Shown piece after piece: positions 33,421-46,682 of a DNA stretch of 64,000 nt. Within the stretch, counting starts at the first letter, position 1; each line of letters starts with the position of its first letter. The position numbers were made by a program, and so were the translations under genes. Source of the DNA: Euptelea pleiosperma (lineage: Eukaryota; Streptophyta; Magnoliopsida; Ranunculales; Eupteleaceae); the NCBI GenBank assembly GCA_035048495.1, contig CM068544.1, positions 11,154,138-11,218,137 on the forward strand. Direction: 5' to 3'. A model generated the notes under the pieces. The model saw only the letters and a list, made by a program, of their open reading frames with translations. It did not search any database and had not been told where the DNA came from.

Positions 33421-33954
33421 CCAAGTAGGGTCCTCAATGCGTCCTTTGGTCGTAATTTTTAATCCTTAGCCACATTTCTCCTATAACAACTATACCATTT
33501 CTAATGATATCACCAAATTTATTGAGTTAAACACCCATCGGATACCAAAGGTCCTTCCATTCAAGAGTGTTTTGTCCGTTTCCAATAATATTATGAGTAA
33601 TATGTATTAAGACAATGTTTATCACCTCTAAGATTCTTCTCCAGATTTTGGAGCAGTCTGTACGAAGCTTGGCAATCTAAATAGATCTATTTTTTACGTA
33701 TCTTGTTCTACCCTATTTAGACCATAAGTTTTCTGCCCCAGATGCAATTGCCCAAAGTTTCTTGATACACCCAGCTTTGTCCCCATCTCTAAATATTCTA
33801 AGTTTCAAGTCTCCTTCATTTAGAGGACATCAAACTTCATCCCACCCAATGATTTGCATTGTTAGTTCTAGTTTGGCATCACTTCATAGAAATCGATTAA
33901 ACATTTTTGTCTATAGCATTATGCGCCTTTAGGAGAATGCTGAATGTGCCACTC
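33421..33954. other. Unrecognised flanking DNA
   Basis: 534 bp between the last 153-bp unit and the minus-strand LTR. No frame longer than a few dozen codons, no LTR motif. The last bases (CCACTC) resemble the spacer beside the primer-binding site at the other end of the minus-strand element, which may be coincidence. Confidence 0.4.
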
Positions 33955-34360
33955 TGTCATGCCCCGAATCCAGATACCCAGATACCATCCGAAAATCCGT
34001 GGATCGACCCGTACCTGAACCCAGAGGTGATACATGAATGTCCCCAAGTGGTCCAATTAGGTAAATTAGACTAGTAAGGTTCAATCGAAAACCCACTAAG
34101 TAAACAAAAAGTCTAGATGTAGAAAATAAATAATTCAAATAATTTATAATTCAAATAATTCAATCAATCAACTAAGTATGGAGAGATGGAGGTGAGAACA
34201 TGCTCTCAATCAAATGACTACATGCCCGTAAAAATAAATAAGTAATGTTTTAAAACAATCAAAATAAAGTCTTCTAAAGTGTGGGGATCGACTCCCAAAT
34301 CCTCGCCGATCTCCTCGAATGCACCGGAGTCTTTCGCCTCAAAATCATCTCACATATACG

Positions 34361-37300
34361 TGTAATACCCTGAACTTTTGTTCTAGGGTATTACGGTAAA
34401 TTCACCTAATAAATAAAAATCTGAAATCTTTTCAGACTTCTATTATTGTTTTTATGGTTTAATATCATGTTTGAGTATGTGTATTTAATTTGGTTTTATT
34501 CTGACAACTTTGAAAAACCTGTTATTTTTGAAACTCGCTCTTTAGGGCTAAATTCCTGCTAAAAATAATGAACCATAACTTGTAGGGGACTTTTTCTTTC
34601 CCCAGCTAACATTCTAGAACTTTTATAAAAAAATTATTTTGTGGGCCCGAGACACCAAAAATATTCCTATTTTATCCTTACCTACTTACCTGTGAAATTT
34701 GGAACATTTCCTGAGATATAAAAACCCTAGTAGGAGATTTCGGGAGATTTTGACAAAAATAATATTTTGTAAATTTTGAACTTTTTCACAATTCTTATAT
34801 TTTCAAAAATTAATATTTAATTATATTTTATTTATTTAATAGGAGCGTGGGACCCACAAATCACTTTCGGATCATTCCAATGTCATTTGACACTTTTCTA
34901 GGGTTTTGAACTTTTTATGATTTGTGTGTGTGACATGTGTCAATACCTTATTGTATGGACTTTTAAACTATATAATATAGTTTGATTGAATTAATTAATG
35001 ATTATTTGTGTTATGATTTTTGGGTGGGCTCGTATGGCCAATCTAGAGGCCTTTTAGGCTTAATAATATTCTTAAATAAAGCCTAATGATATATATGGGC
35101 CTTGGGCCCATTTCTAACCCATTAGTAGTGTAAAATATAAGTTTTTGAGGGTTGAAAAAGTCATCCCTTTGATAGTTACGAATTTCACTAATATAGAAAC
35201 CCTAATCCTTCCCTAAACCTATTTATGAAAATCCTAAAGCTTTAGAAGCTTTTACAAACCCAATTCCGTTGAAGAATAGAGAAAACTCCATTAAACCTTC
35301 ATCCGGGCACCGATCGCACTAGAGTAAGAAGGGAGAATTAACGGGGACTCCGATTTGAAGAACATACTCCGAGGAGAGGACGATCCGACGACTTTCAAAT
35401 TTGAAGAAACTTTTGATTTTCATTAAAATTCAAGAAACCTTGAGGTAAGTGTGTTTGATCAATCCTATACTTATTTTTCTTTAAGATTTTGTTTTTTTTT
35501 CATTAGATAATGGTTGATACTCATTATAAATTAATTTCAACAATATTTACTTTATTCTTATTGGGTTGATCTTTATTTTGGGCCACCATGATAGGTTTGG
35601 CCATGGTTTATTTTGTACCTATAACGGATGACTATATTTTTTATCATTTTTGTTATATTTTCATGATTTAAATATTTTTATAATTATTTTTTCCAAATAG
35701 CTCTATGAATCTATTTTCCAAAACCGTTTAGTTTGTATTTTTCTGATTTGTATTGATTAAGTTATGATTTTTCTAAATCGTTGGACTTTAACAAAAAACC
35801 AGAATTTTAGATTTTACATGGTCCATTTTACTTGGGATTTCGATTTATATTTTTAACCTAAATATTTTTCTAATTATTTTTTATAGATACCTCTATCAAT
35901 CTAGCTTCTAGAACCTTTAAGTTTGTATTTTTCTGATTTGTATTGATTAAGTTATGATTTTTTAAATGTGCTTGACCTTTCTATAAAACCCAGAATTTCA
36001 GATTCTGTCCGGCCCACTTCATTAAGGGTTTCGACTCATATTTTGAATCTGAATATTTTTCTATTTTTTTTTTCTAAAGCCTTTGTGAATCTAGTTTTCA
36101 AATCCATTGAGTTTATATTTTTTAATTTATATTTATTTAGTTATGATTTTTACAAGAAACTATATTTTCTGTGAACTACCTATTTCTTGGATTTTAGACG
36201 ATTAATGACTTTGGGAACCCTTAGTGGTTCGATCATGATTATTGACTATATTAAGGTTTTAACCTTGTTGTTTGACTTAGACTTGTATGCATAGGGATCC
36301 CACCCATATGTCTTGGATCTCTCATAAGGTTCGGCCAAGTGTCTTGGATCCCTCTTTAGGGTTCGACCTTATGTCATGGATCCCTCATAGGGTTCGGCAA
36401 TGGTGTGTTGGATTGCCTTGTAATTTTCACTTATATTGTTCATCCGTGTTGATCATGACCTTCGTTGTTTATTACATGTTATTCATGGTTAACCCTAATT
36501 CGTTCTTATGTTATCACTTTTGATGATCGTGTGTTTATTTTATATTCTTATTTAAATGTTAAATACATATTTGCCTATGCCATGTAACCCTAGTACCATC
36601 TTATTGTCATACCATGATCATCACGTCATTTCATATAAGGGATGCATAAGGGAACGGGGTTGAAGTATATTATATACGTTTATATTGGTTTTATCAATTA
36701 ATCAGGGTTCGATACCCTAGAGTGAAAGGCCCCAGACGTTATTATATCCTGCATATGGGTCAATGAGACCGCTCTCAGTGCGGGAAGGAGATGGAGACCC
36801 TATATGGTTATGGGTATTAGTTGCATTTGCATCCCATACTCACTTGCATTCACCCTCATATTCATGTCATCCTTATTATATGATTGAGATGCATACTTTG
36901 GTTTAAAATTTGTATAGTATAATATCATACCATGCACACTGTTGTATTACTGGGCCTTGGCTCACAGTGCTACACCGATACCATTTTCAGATTTTTAGGA
37001 GTTGGGTACATGGGATGATTTTGAGACGGAAGACTCCGGTGTACTCGAGGAGATTGACGATGATTCGGGAGTCGATCCCACACTTTATAAAGTTGTATTT
37101 GATTATTTTATAACATTATTTATTTATTTTCACGGGCATATAAGCCTTTGATTGAGAGCATGTTCTCACCTCCATCTCTCCATATTTTATTGATTGATTG
37201 AATTATGAATTATTTATTTTCTATATCTAGACTATTTTTTTTACTTAGTGAGTTTTCAAATGAACCTTAATAGTCTAATTGACCTAATTGGACCACTAGG

Positions 37301-37389
37301 AGACATTCATGGATCACCTCTGGGTTCGGGTATGGGTCGATTCACAGATTTTCGGGTCGTATATGGGTATTTTGATTCGGGGCGTGACA
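34361..37389 (+). mobile_element. Solo chromovirus-like LTR B2
   Basis: 3029 bp, TGTAATACCCTG...GGGGCGTGACA, inserted in B5 in the opposite orientation. It is the shortest B LTR because it has only about three 190-bp units (35760, 35950, 36137). The flanks do not give a clean TSD: ATACG on the left, CACGG on the right (ACACG if shifted by one base). Possible reasons are mutation or formation by recombination between two different insertions. Confidence 0.88.
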
Positions 37390-38045
37390 CACGGCTCCTC
37401 AAAATCTGAAAACGGTATCGGTGTAGCATCGTGAGCCGAGGCCCAGTAATATAATAGTGTGTATGTCACGCCCCGAATCCGAATACCTAGATACGACCCA
37501 AAAATCCGTGGATCGACCCATATCCGAACCCAGAGGTGATCCATGAATGTCCCATAGTGGTCCAATTAGGTCAATTAGACTACTAAGGTTCATTCGAAAA
37601 CCTATCATGGTAAAAAAAAAAAGTCTAGATGTAGAAAACAAATAATTAAAATAATTCATAACTCAAACAATTCAATCAATCAATTAAGTACGGAGAGATG
37701 GAGGTGAGAATATGCTCTCAATCAAAGGACTACATGCCCTTGAAAATAAATAAGTAATGTTTTAAAACAATCAAATACAACTTTCTAAAGTGTGGGATCG
37801 ACTCACAAATCATCGCCGATCTCCTCGAGTGCACCGGAGTCTTTCGTCTCAAAATCATCCTACGTACCCGGCTCTTCAAAATCTGAAAATGGTATCAGTG
37901 TAGCACCCTGAGCCGATGCCCAGTAATACAACAGTGTGCATAGTATGATATCATACTATACAAGTTTTAAATCAAGGTATGCATCTCAATCATATAATAA
38001 GGATGACATGAATATGAGGGTGAATGCAAGTGAGTATGGGATGCC

Positions 38046-41000
38046 TGTAATCCCCCGAACTTTCGTTCTAGGGTATTATGGTAAATTCACTTAATAATAC
38101 AAACCTGAAACTTTTTCAGACTCTTATTATTATTTTTATTGTTAAATATCATGTATGAGTATGTGTATTTAATTTGGTTTCATTCTGACAACTTTGAAAA
38201 ACTTATTATTTTTGAAACTCGCTCGTTAGGGCTAAATTCTTGCTAAAAATAATGAACCATAACTTGCATGAAACTTTTTCTTTCCCCAGCTAACGTTATA
38301 GAACTTTTATAAAAAAATTATTTTGTGGGTCCGAGACACCAAAAATATTCCTATTTTATCCTTAGCAACTTACCAGTGAAATTTGGAACCTTTCTTGAGA
38401 CATGAAAACCCTAGCGGGAGATTTTGACAAAAATAGTATTTTCGTAATTTTTGAACTTTCCTACCATTCTTATATTTTTTAAATAATATTTAATTATATT
38501 TTATTTATTTAATAGGCGTGTGTGACCCGCGAATCACTTTCGGGTCATTCTAATATCATTTGACACTTTTCCGGGGCTTTGAACTTTTTTGTGATTTTTG
38601 TGTATTTAGACTATTTTATGTGATTTATGTGTGTGTCATGTGTCAATACCTTATTGTATGGACTTTAAATTATATAATATAGTTTAATTGAATTAATTAA
38701 TAATTATTTATGTTATGATTGTTGGGTAGGCCCGTACGGCCAATCTAGAAGCCTTTTGGGCTAAATAATAATCTTAATTGAGCCTAGTTGCTATATATGG
38801 GCCTTGGACCCATTTCTAACCCATTAGTAGTGTAAAATATAAGTTTTTGAGGGTTGAAAAAGTCATCCATTTGATAGTCACGAATTTCAACAAAATAGAA
38901 ACCCTAATCCTTCCCTAAACCTATTTATGAAAATCCTAAAGCTTAGGAAGCTTTCACAAACCCAACTCCATTGAAGAATAGAGAAAGCTCTATTAAACCT
39001 TGATCCGGGCACCTATCGCACTCGAGTAAGAAGGGAGAATTGACGGGGACTCTGAATGGAAGAACATACCCCGAGGAGAGGACGATCCGACGACTTTCAA
39101 ATTTGAAAAAACTTTCGATTTTCATTAAAATTCGAGAAACCTTGAGGTAAGTGTATTTGATCCATCCTATACTTGTTTTTCTTGAAGATTTTGTTTCTCT
39201 TTCATTAGATAATGGTTGATATTCGTTACAAATTAATTTCAACAATATTTACTTTATTCTTATTGGGTTGATCTTTATTTTTGGCCACCATGATGGGTTT
39301 GGCCATGGTCTATTTTGTACCTAAAATGGATGACTATGTTCTTTATCATTTTTGTTATATTTTTATGATTTAAATATTTTTATAATTATTTTTCCTAAAT
39401 AACTCTATGAATCTATTTTCCAAAACCATTTAGTTTGTATTTTTCTGATTTATATTTATTTAATTATAATTTTTCTAAGTTGTTGGACTTTACAAAATAA
39501 CCCAGAATTTTAGATTTTACACTGTCCACTTCATTTGAGATTTTGATCTATATTTTTAACCTAAATATTTTTCTAATTATTTTTCATAGATACCTCTATC
39601 AATCTAGTTTCTAGAACTTTGAGTTTGTATTTTTTTAATTTATATTGATTAAGTTATGATTTTTCAAACGTGCTGGACTTTTTTGTAAACCCAGAATTTT
39701 AGATTTTACACGATCCACTTCACTTGGGATTTTAATCTATATTTTTAACCGAAATATTTTTTTAATTATTTTTCATAGATACCCCTATCAATTTAGTTTT
39801 TAGAACCTTTAAGTTTGTATTTTTTTGATTTGTATTAATTAAGTTATGATTTTTCTAAGATGTTGGACTTTACCAAAAAACCCAGAATTTTAGATTTTAC
39901 ACGGTCCACTTCACTTAGAATTTCAATCTCTAGTTTTAATCTAAATATTTTTCTAATTATTTTTCATAGATACCTCTATCAATTTAGTTTCTAAAACCTT
40001 TGAGTTTGTATTTTTCTGACTTGTATTGATTAAGTTATGATTTCTCAAATGTGCTGGACTTTTCTATAAAATCCATAATTTTAGATTCTATCCGGCCCAA
40101 TTCATTAAGGGCTTCGACCCATATTTTGAATCTGAATATTTTTTTATTTATTTTTTCTATATACCTCTATAATCTAGTTTCTATAACATTTGAGTTTGTA
40201 TTTTTTTGATTTGTATTGATTAAGTTATGATTTTTCAAATGTGTGAGACTTTTCTATAAAACACAGAATTCCAGATTCTGTCCAGTCAACTTAATTAAGG
40301 TTTTCGACCTATATTTTTAATCTGAATATTTTTCTATTTATTTTTTTTCAAAACTTCTGTGAATCTACTTTTCAAATCCATTAAGTTTGTATTTTTCTTA
40401 TTTATATTTATTTAGTTATGATTTTTATAATGAAACGTATTTTCTATGAAAAACCTATTTCTTGGATTTTGGACAATTAATGGCCTTGAAAACCCTTAGT
40501 GGTTCGGTGATGACTTATTGACTATTAAACTTAGATGATTTGACATATACTTATATGCATGGGGATCCCACCCATGAGTCTTGGATCTCTCATAGGGTTC
40601 GGCCAAGTGTCTTGGATCCCTATTTAGGGTTCGACCTTGTGTCATGGATCCCTCATAGGGTTCGGCAATAGTGTGTGGGATTCTCTTGCGATTTCTACTT
40701 ATATTGTTCATCCATGTTGATCGTGACTTTCGGTGATTGTTACATGTTATTCATGTTTAACCCTAATTCGTTCCCATGTTATTGCTTTCGATGATCATCT
40801 ATTTATTTTATATTCTTATTTAAATGTTAAATACATGTTTGCTTATGCCATGTAACTTTAGTACCATCTTGTTGTCATACCATGATCATCACGTCATTTC
40901 ATATAAGGGGTGCAGAAGGAAACGGGGTTGAAGTATATTATATACGTTTATATTGGTTTTATCAATTAATCAGGGTTCGGTACCCTAGGGTGAAAGGCCC

Positions 41001-41672
41001 CAGACGTTATTATATCCTGCAGATGGGTCAATGAGACCGCTCCCAGTGCGGGAAGGAGATGAAGACCCTATGTGGTTATGGGTACTAGTTGCATTGGCAT
41101 CCCGTACTAACTTGTATTCACCCTTATATTCATGTCATCCTTATTATATGATTGAGATACATACCTTGGTTAAAAAACTTGTATAGTATGATATCATACC
41201 ATGCGCACTGTTGTATTACTGGGCCTCGGCTTACGGTGCTACACCGATACCATTTTCAGATTTTGAGGAGTTGGCTACGAGTGATGATTTTGAGATGGAA
41301 GACTCCGGTGCACTCGAGGAGATTGGCGAGGATTGGGAGTCAATCCTACACTTTAGAAGACTTTATTTTGATTGTTCTAAACATTACTTATTTATTTTTA
41401 TGGACATGTAGTCCTTTGATTGAGAGCATGTTCACACCTCCTTCTCTCCACATTTAATTGATTGATTGAATTATTTGAATTATAAATTATTTGAATTAAT
41501 TATTTTCTACATCTTTTCTTCTTTTACTTAGTGGGTTTTCGAATGAACCTTAGTAGTCTAATTGACCTAATTGGACCACTAGGGGACATTCATGGATCAC
41601 TTCTGGATTCGGGTACAGGTTGATCCACAGATTTTCGGGTCGTATTTAGGTATCCGAATTTGGGGCGTGACA
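38046..41672 (+). mobile_element. Solo chromovirus-like LTR B3
   Basis: 3627 bp, TGTAATCCCCCG...GGGGCGTGACA, TSD ATGCC at 38041-38045 and 41673-41677, inserted in B4 in the opposite orientation. About six 190-bp units lie between 39469 and 40440. It has donor-like GAGGTAAGT at 39144-39152 and acceptor-like CCTGCAG ending at 41032. Confidence 0.95.
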
Positions 41673-42204
41673 ATGCCAATGCAACTAGTACCCATAACCA
41701 CATAGGGTCTCTATCTCCTTCCCGCACTGGGAGCGGTCTCATTGACCCATCTACAGGATATAATAATGTCTGAGGCCTTTCACCCTAGGGTACCAAATCC
41801 TGATTAATTGATAAAACTAATATAAACGTATATAATTAATATACTTCAACCCCGTTCCCTTGTGCACCCCTTATATGAAATGACGTGATGATCATGGTAT
41901 GACAACAAGATGGTACATAACATAAACAACACATGTATTTAATATTTAAATAAGAATATAAAATAAACACATGATCATCAAGAGTAATAAAATGGGTACG
42001 AACTAGGGTTAAACAACATAAATAACATGTAAATAATCACCAAAGATCAAGATCAACACAGATGAACAATATAAGTGAAAATTGTAAGAGAATCCAACAC
42101 ACCATGGCCGAACCCTTTGAGGGATCCATGACACAAGGTCGAACCCTAAAAAGGGATCCAAGACACTTGGCCGAATCATATTAGAGATCTAAAAAATATG
42201 GGTG

Positions 42205-43900
42205 TGATATTCGCTCAAAAGTGCTTATTTTAAGCAATTATCCTTTTAGCGTTATTGCATTCTCCTACGTAAAATACTCTATTTATCTACTTTTCTACGT
42301 AAGAGTCTCTTTTGTTGCGTAGAACACACTTTTTTGGACGAAATGGTATATTTGCATGCATTAAACACATTTTCGAAAGTCTAGGTATGAGACGTTATGA
42401 TTGAGACTCATTACGCATTTTTCACTATTGCAGGAAACCAAATCGGATGATTCTTGAAAATTGCGGACCAACGAGCGATCACAGAAGCTCACTATCGAAG
42501 CTTAAAGAGCCAGCAAGTTATCATAGGAAAATACGGGATAAGTACATGCCATGCCTGAGGATGATAGAGTTGAACAAGGAACCAACGAGCTGACTGATCC
42601 GTGAAACAAGATAAAGATGACTGTAGGGAGTTCCATGCAAACAATGAAGATGGTGTTGCACGAGAGTTCCAAGGATCCAATCAAAAAATTTCCCAAGACC
42701 TGGGAAGCATTGGTCGAGTCAGGAGACCACGGGCCATAGGGTGACCAAGTCAATGGCTAGCTAGATCATGAAGAGACAAACATGGTTCAAACAAAGATGA
42801 TCAAAGAGATTGATTCAAGATGAGGGGTCACGGTTTTAAAAATACATGGGAAGTTGGCCTGTGAACATGATAAGACAGGTCAGATGGTTCTGACTGTCTG
42901 ATTGAGTTGAACAGCTAGATATTGTCGAATCAGGGACAAGACGGAGCTAGATGCATGGACCAATGATTATTGTTAGAAAATTGGTTTAAACAATTCCCAA
43001 AATGGTGGTTGCATTTGCAATAAACAACCACATGTGTGGCAGCATGTAGCATGCTATGGACCATCACATGGGAGAATATCTTGCCTAATTGAGAAGAGGG
43101 CTGTAGCATGGTCCACCAAATAGTGACAATCCTCCCTTGGATGTTTTGATAAGGTGCATCTCGCCTTATGGGGGAGAGAGCAAGTTGGACCAAGAAGGGA
43201 AAAATTAGGGACCAAACCCTAATGAGGATGGTCTCATCCTTAATATAAATAGAAAAAGAAAGAGGAGAGGAGTCTCTCTTCATTCTGGACGCTCTTTCTC
43301 TCTCTCTTCATCCTACACGGTCGCTGCTCCTCCAAGAACGACCACCGTATAGTCTTAACGTTAGCTTCTTCTCCCAAAAACCTCCACCGCTCCTTCCCAT
43401 GGCTGACAACTCCTCCTTCTTCGTTTAAACCTTGGATTCCATCCCCCCATCTTCTCCACGATCTTCTGTCTCCTCTAAAAAGAACCAGCAACCACCATCT
43501 TCCCTCAAACCGAACCGCACCTGCAATTCCGGTGAGCTCCAAGGGCGAGCCAGTCGTCAACCATGCTGCCTGCTTCATCACGAATCTGCTTCTCATAGTG
43601 TGCATCTCCACCTCACAACGGTGCATCTCCTTCATTCCACGGTCCACCAAGTTGCACCTGCAACTACTCCGGCCAGCAACCTGTGATCGCACCACCACCA
43701 ACAACAACCTCATACCGCCCAAACCAAAAAAAAAAAAACGAACCACACCGTTTCTGCTGCTGGTGCGCCTTCAAAAGGCAAGCCGTCAATCCCCACCGCT
43801 TCTACCCAGCGTTTCCACCCTCTATTGAGGCCAACGTCTGCTCCACCTGCTCCCACAAATCTCCATTGCCGGAGTTGCAGACCTGCAACTCCGGTGAAAC

Positions 43901-43937
<37 letters not shown>

Positions 43938-44966
43938 AGCAAAAGAAAAAGGAAGAAGAAGAAGAAGGAAGAAGGGGAATACCCACCTGCTGGATCGCCC
44001 TCCCCTTGCCATCCACATCCATCCACCAGCAGCCAACGTCCAGCCGCCTTCTTTAAGGCGTCTCACTTCACCACCGCCTGCCATCTCCCTCATAAGATCG
44101 GCAGGAGCACCACCATTTTTGTCCCAGCCTTCGTTCTCTACAGGCCGTCATTTTTCATTCTTCTTTACACCTTGCTAGCCCTTCTCCCCCCCCATTCTCC
44201 ACTCTCATCTTTCCCTCCTTCTTCACCGTTTTCTTCAAAAAAAAAAAAAAAAAAAAAAAAAAGATAGAAGAAGAAAAGAGAGGAGGCTTACATCCTCTGG
44301 AGTTGCCGCCACCCTCACCTTGCAGGCCACTACAACATCAGCCACCACCATCCAGCCGCTCTCTCCTTTGGCCGATCATAATCACTTAGGGTAAGTGGTC
44401 ATAAGTTTTTTTTCTCTCTAGATCTCTCTTTTCTCTCTCTTGTTTTATTTTTCTCTCTCTTTAATTGTCACTTTCTCTCTCTAGACCTTTCAAGTATCAC
44501 TTTCTCTCTCCCCCATATTTTCTCTCTCTAGGATAGCCTTCTTCGACATTTCTCTCTCTACATTCTCTCATTTCTCTCTCTAATTTTTATGGCTTTCTAG
44601 GATTAATTGTTGAATTTAATTTGATTTTGTAAGACTCATTGAGGATGAATAAAATTATCATTTTTGCATTTTGTTAGTTTACTTTTGTGTTTTTGGTTGT
44701 TTGTGGTAATTTCTCTCTCTAAAAATCACTAAGAATGTTTTAAATCCATCACCATTCTCACCTCTCCATGTTTTCTTGATAAAAATCCGTCATTTCATGT
44801 TCATGAGTCGCGCTAACTAACCCCGAGTGCGGATCGACATCCGACACAAGCCACTGTACAACCCTGTGATTTTTGCAGGATTTGAGTGAAAAAGAATCGG
44901 ATAATTACAAATATTGTTGAGATCTAGGATTTTCGTAACCAACGACGCGAAAAAAACCTACTTTCA
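42205..44966 (+). repeat. 5' LTR of the Athila element
   Basis: Starts TGATATTCGCTC, ends CTACTTTCA. It shares the first ~250 bp and last ~150 bp with the other A LTRs, while the middle is a different subfamily without the MITE-like insert or CTT tracts. TATA box at 43245-43252, the recurrent palindrome at 43869-43894 (12-bp arms), poly-A runs near 43903 and 44237, intron-like signals at 44391 (GT) and 44878 (AG). Confidence 0.96.
43245..43252 (+). promoter_or_regulatory. Candidate TATA box of the Athila LTR
   Basis: TATAAATA, followed by a purine-rich stretch and then a CT-rich leader. The copy in the 3' LTR is at 55437-55444. It divides the LTR into about 1.07 kb of U3 and 1.7 kb of R-U5. 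Confidence 0.6.
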
Positions 44967-44968
44967 AA

Positions 44969-44982
44969 TGGCGCCGCTGCCG
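44969..44982 (+). promoter_or_regulatory. Primer-binding site, tRNA-Asp type
   Basis: TGGCGCCGCTGCCG starts two bases after the 5' LTR. It matches the tRNA-Asp complement except at position 9, and diverges after 14 bases (CTCGGG), so it is shorter than the 16-base match in the tandem element. Confidence 0.8.
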
Positions 44983-46682
44983 CTCGGGTGTTCGGGAGTG
45001 CGAAAAAGGACGTAAAGACGGAATTGGAAAGTTGCTGAAGCGAAAAGCTGCTCAATTTGGCCAGCCCGACCTTTTTGGGAAACTTTCTAGTTTTTTGTTT
45101 TTGTTGATTTTTAGCAGTTTTTAAATTACTATTTTTAATGCCTCGGAAGGCCGAGTGCAATTTGTAATAATTTAGGAATTTTATTGCTTTCCATATAACT
45201 GCTAGATCTTGTTCTAGGGTTTTTTAGAAACCCTAGATTAAGTGGAAATTACCAAAAAAATAATAAAATCAAAATTCAAAAAAAAATTAGGGTTTCATAT
45301 TCTGCAGATTTTTAGAAATCACCAATCAAGGATTTGCAATTTTTGGAAAGATTCTAAAATCTTGAAACTTTGCTAAATTAGGGTTTCCCCTCTTAGAAGT
45401 TTCCTCTGTAGAAGAATTTCTATCTTTAGAAATCTTCCGAATTTGGAAAAGTCTGCAAAAGGAAACACCCCAAATCTAGCAGAATTTCAATTTTGGGAAA
45501 TTTCCCAAAATTATAAGGGATCTCGCAATCAAATCTTTCTTGGAAGATCTCCACCGTTCGGGAAACTTTCCAATCTAGGTATTTTCCAATCTGGGAATTC
45601 CTAAATTTTAACCCATCTCGAATTTGGAAACTAATTCAAAAACTTGCCTAAATCTAGTGCTTGTTCAGTGAACCCTAAAAAGGCAAGGATCTTCCAAATA
45701 GAATCCTGAATACCTAGACCGTGCGATCTAACTTTTCTGCAGGAACACGATCCAGTGTGGGTAGAGAGCGAAAGCTCAAAGAGGTGGAGTCGGGCCCAAG
45801 CCCATTAGGATACCCCTCTCTAACCCACGGAGGAGACCCCGTGGCGTGGCCCACGGGAGGTAAGTCTCTATCCTCGCCTTGAGTGCGATACAGAGCATAT
45901 TGAGTGCATCATTGCCGCGTGTCTATTTGCTTTCGCATCCATATTCTTCGACTTGCGTGGCGTGGCCGTTAATCAATCAACTCTAAGAGAGCAAACCCAG
46001 CTCCAAAATTGAAACTGGTGGGATTTCATCACCCACCTCATCACTCCAGCTGAAATTGATCCCCAGGATCCATCTATAATAAAAAGAATCAAGAAGTAGA
46101 GCCAATTAGCCCGGTGTTCGAGGAAAAATCCACACACAGCGAACCCGCTTAACATCCAATCGAAATAAGACCACGAGCGCGGGTCCCTGTTGTCTAACAC
46201 ACCCATAAGTCCCTGCTACTCAAGTACACTGAGCTCGACGTGGCATCTTGGACTATTCGGCGGTTAGTTACGTGTGGACTAGGAACACGCACCAACCCTA
46301 GCTTAACCCGAGGGAACACTCTTCTTATACACTTGACCAATCCGGTTAGTCTGGGACGTACTTAAGTCAGCCATTGTGCCGCACGTCTGTCTAGGCTTCG
46401 GATTGCCTTGTTGTTAACTAGAGCTAGTACTAAAGGATTCGCTCTGAAGAGTGTAGCCTGGTGAGAACCTCTGAGTGCAAAACAGTTAGTCCGGCGGTTA
46501 AAAGATAAACCAGTGGTCCGCCCACTGTCATAATCTACTCTAGCCCCAAAACTAACAAAGATAATTCCTAAAATATATCCTGATTGCTTAGAATAGGATT
46601 ATCTGTGCTTGGTGTGCATCATTTAGGATACTGTTCCTCTCTGGCAACTTTTTGCCAAGTATAGAGCTTGCCTCATTCGCGT
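44983..46682 (+). other. Untranslated leader of the Athila element
   Basis: About 1.7 kb between the primer-binding site and gag, with no long frame on either strand. It starts A/T-rich with repeated TCTAGG and GGAAAC(T)TTCC-like motifs and then becomes GC-richer. A TTTTCTGCAG acceptor-like site (about 45733-45742) and a GAGGTAAGT donor-like site (about 45858-45866) are present, but nothing shows they are used. An in-frame TAG at 46662-46664 closes the gag-pol frame upstream. Confidence 0.6.

Noticed and set aside
33421..33954. Possible internal region of a further minus-strand element left of B5
   Set aside because: Only CCACTC beside the LTR resembles the primer-site spacer; the expected TGGTATCAGAGC is absent.
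43683..44267. 194-residue Lys/Pro-rich frame in the Athila LTR (also 55875-56456)
   Set aside because: Crosses two poly-A runs that differ in length between the LTRs and is out of step with any known LTR protein.
44969..44982. tRNA-Asp gene fragment
   Set aside because: Only the complement of the tRNA 3' end is present, exactly two bases after an LTR; it is a primer-binding site.
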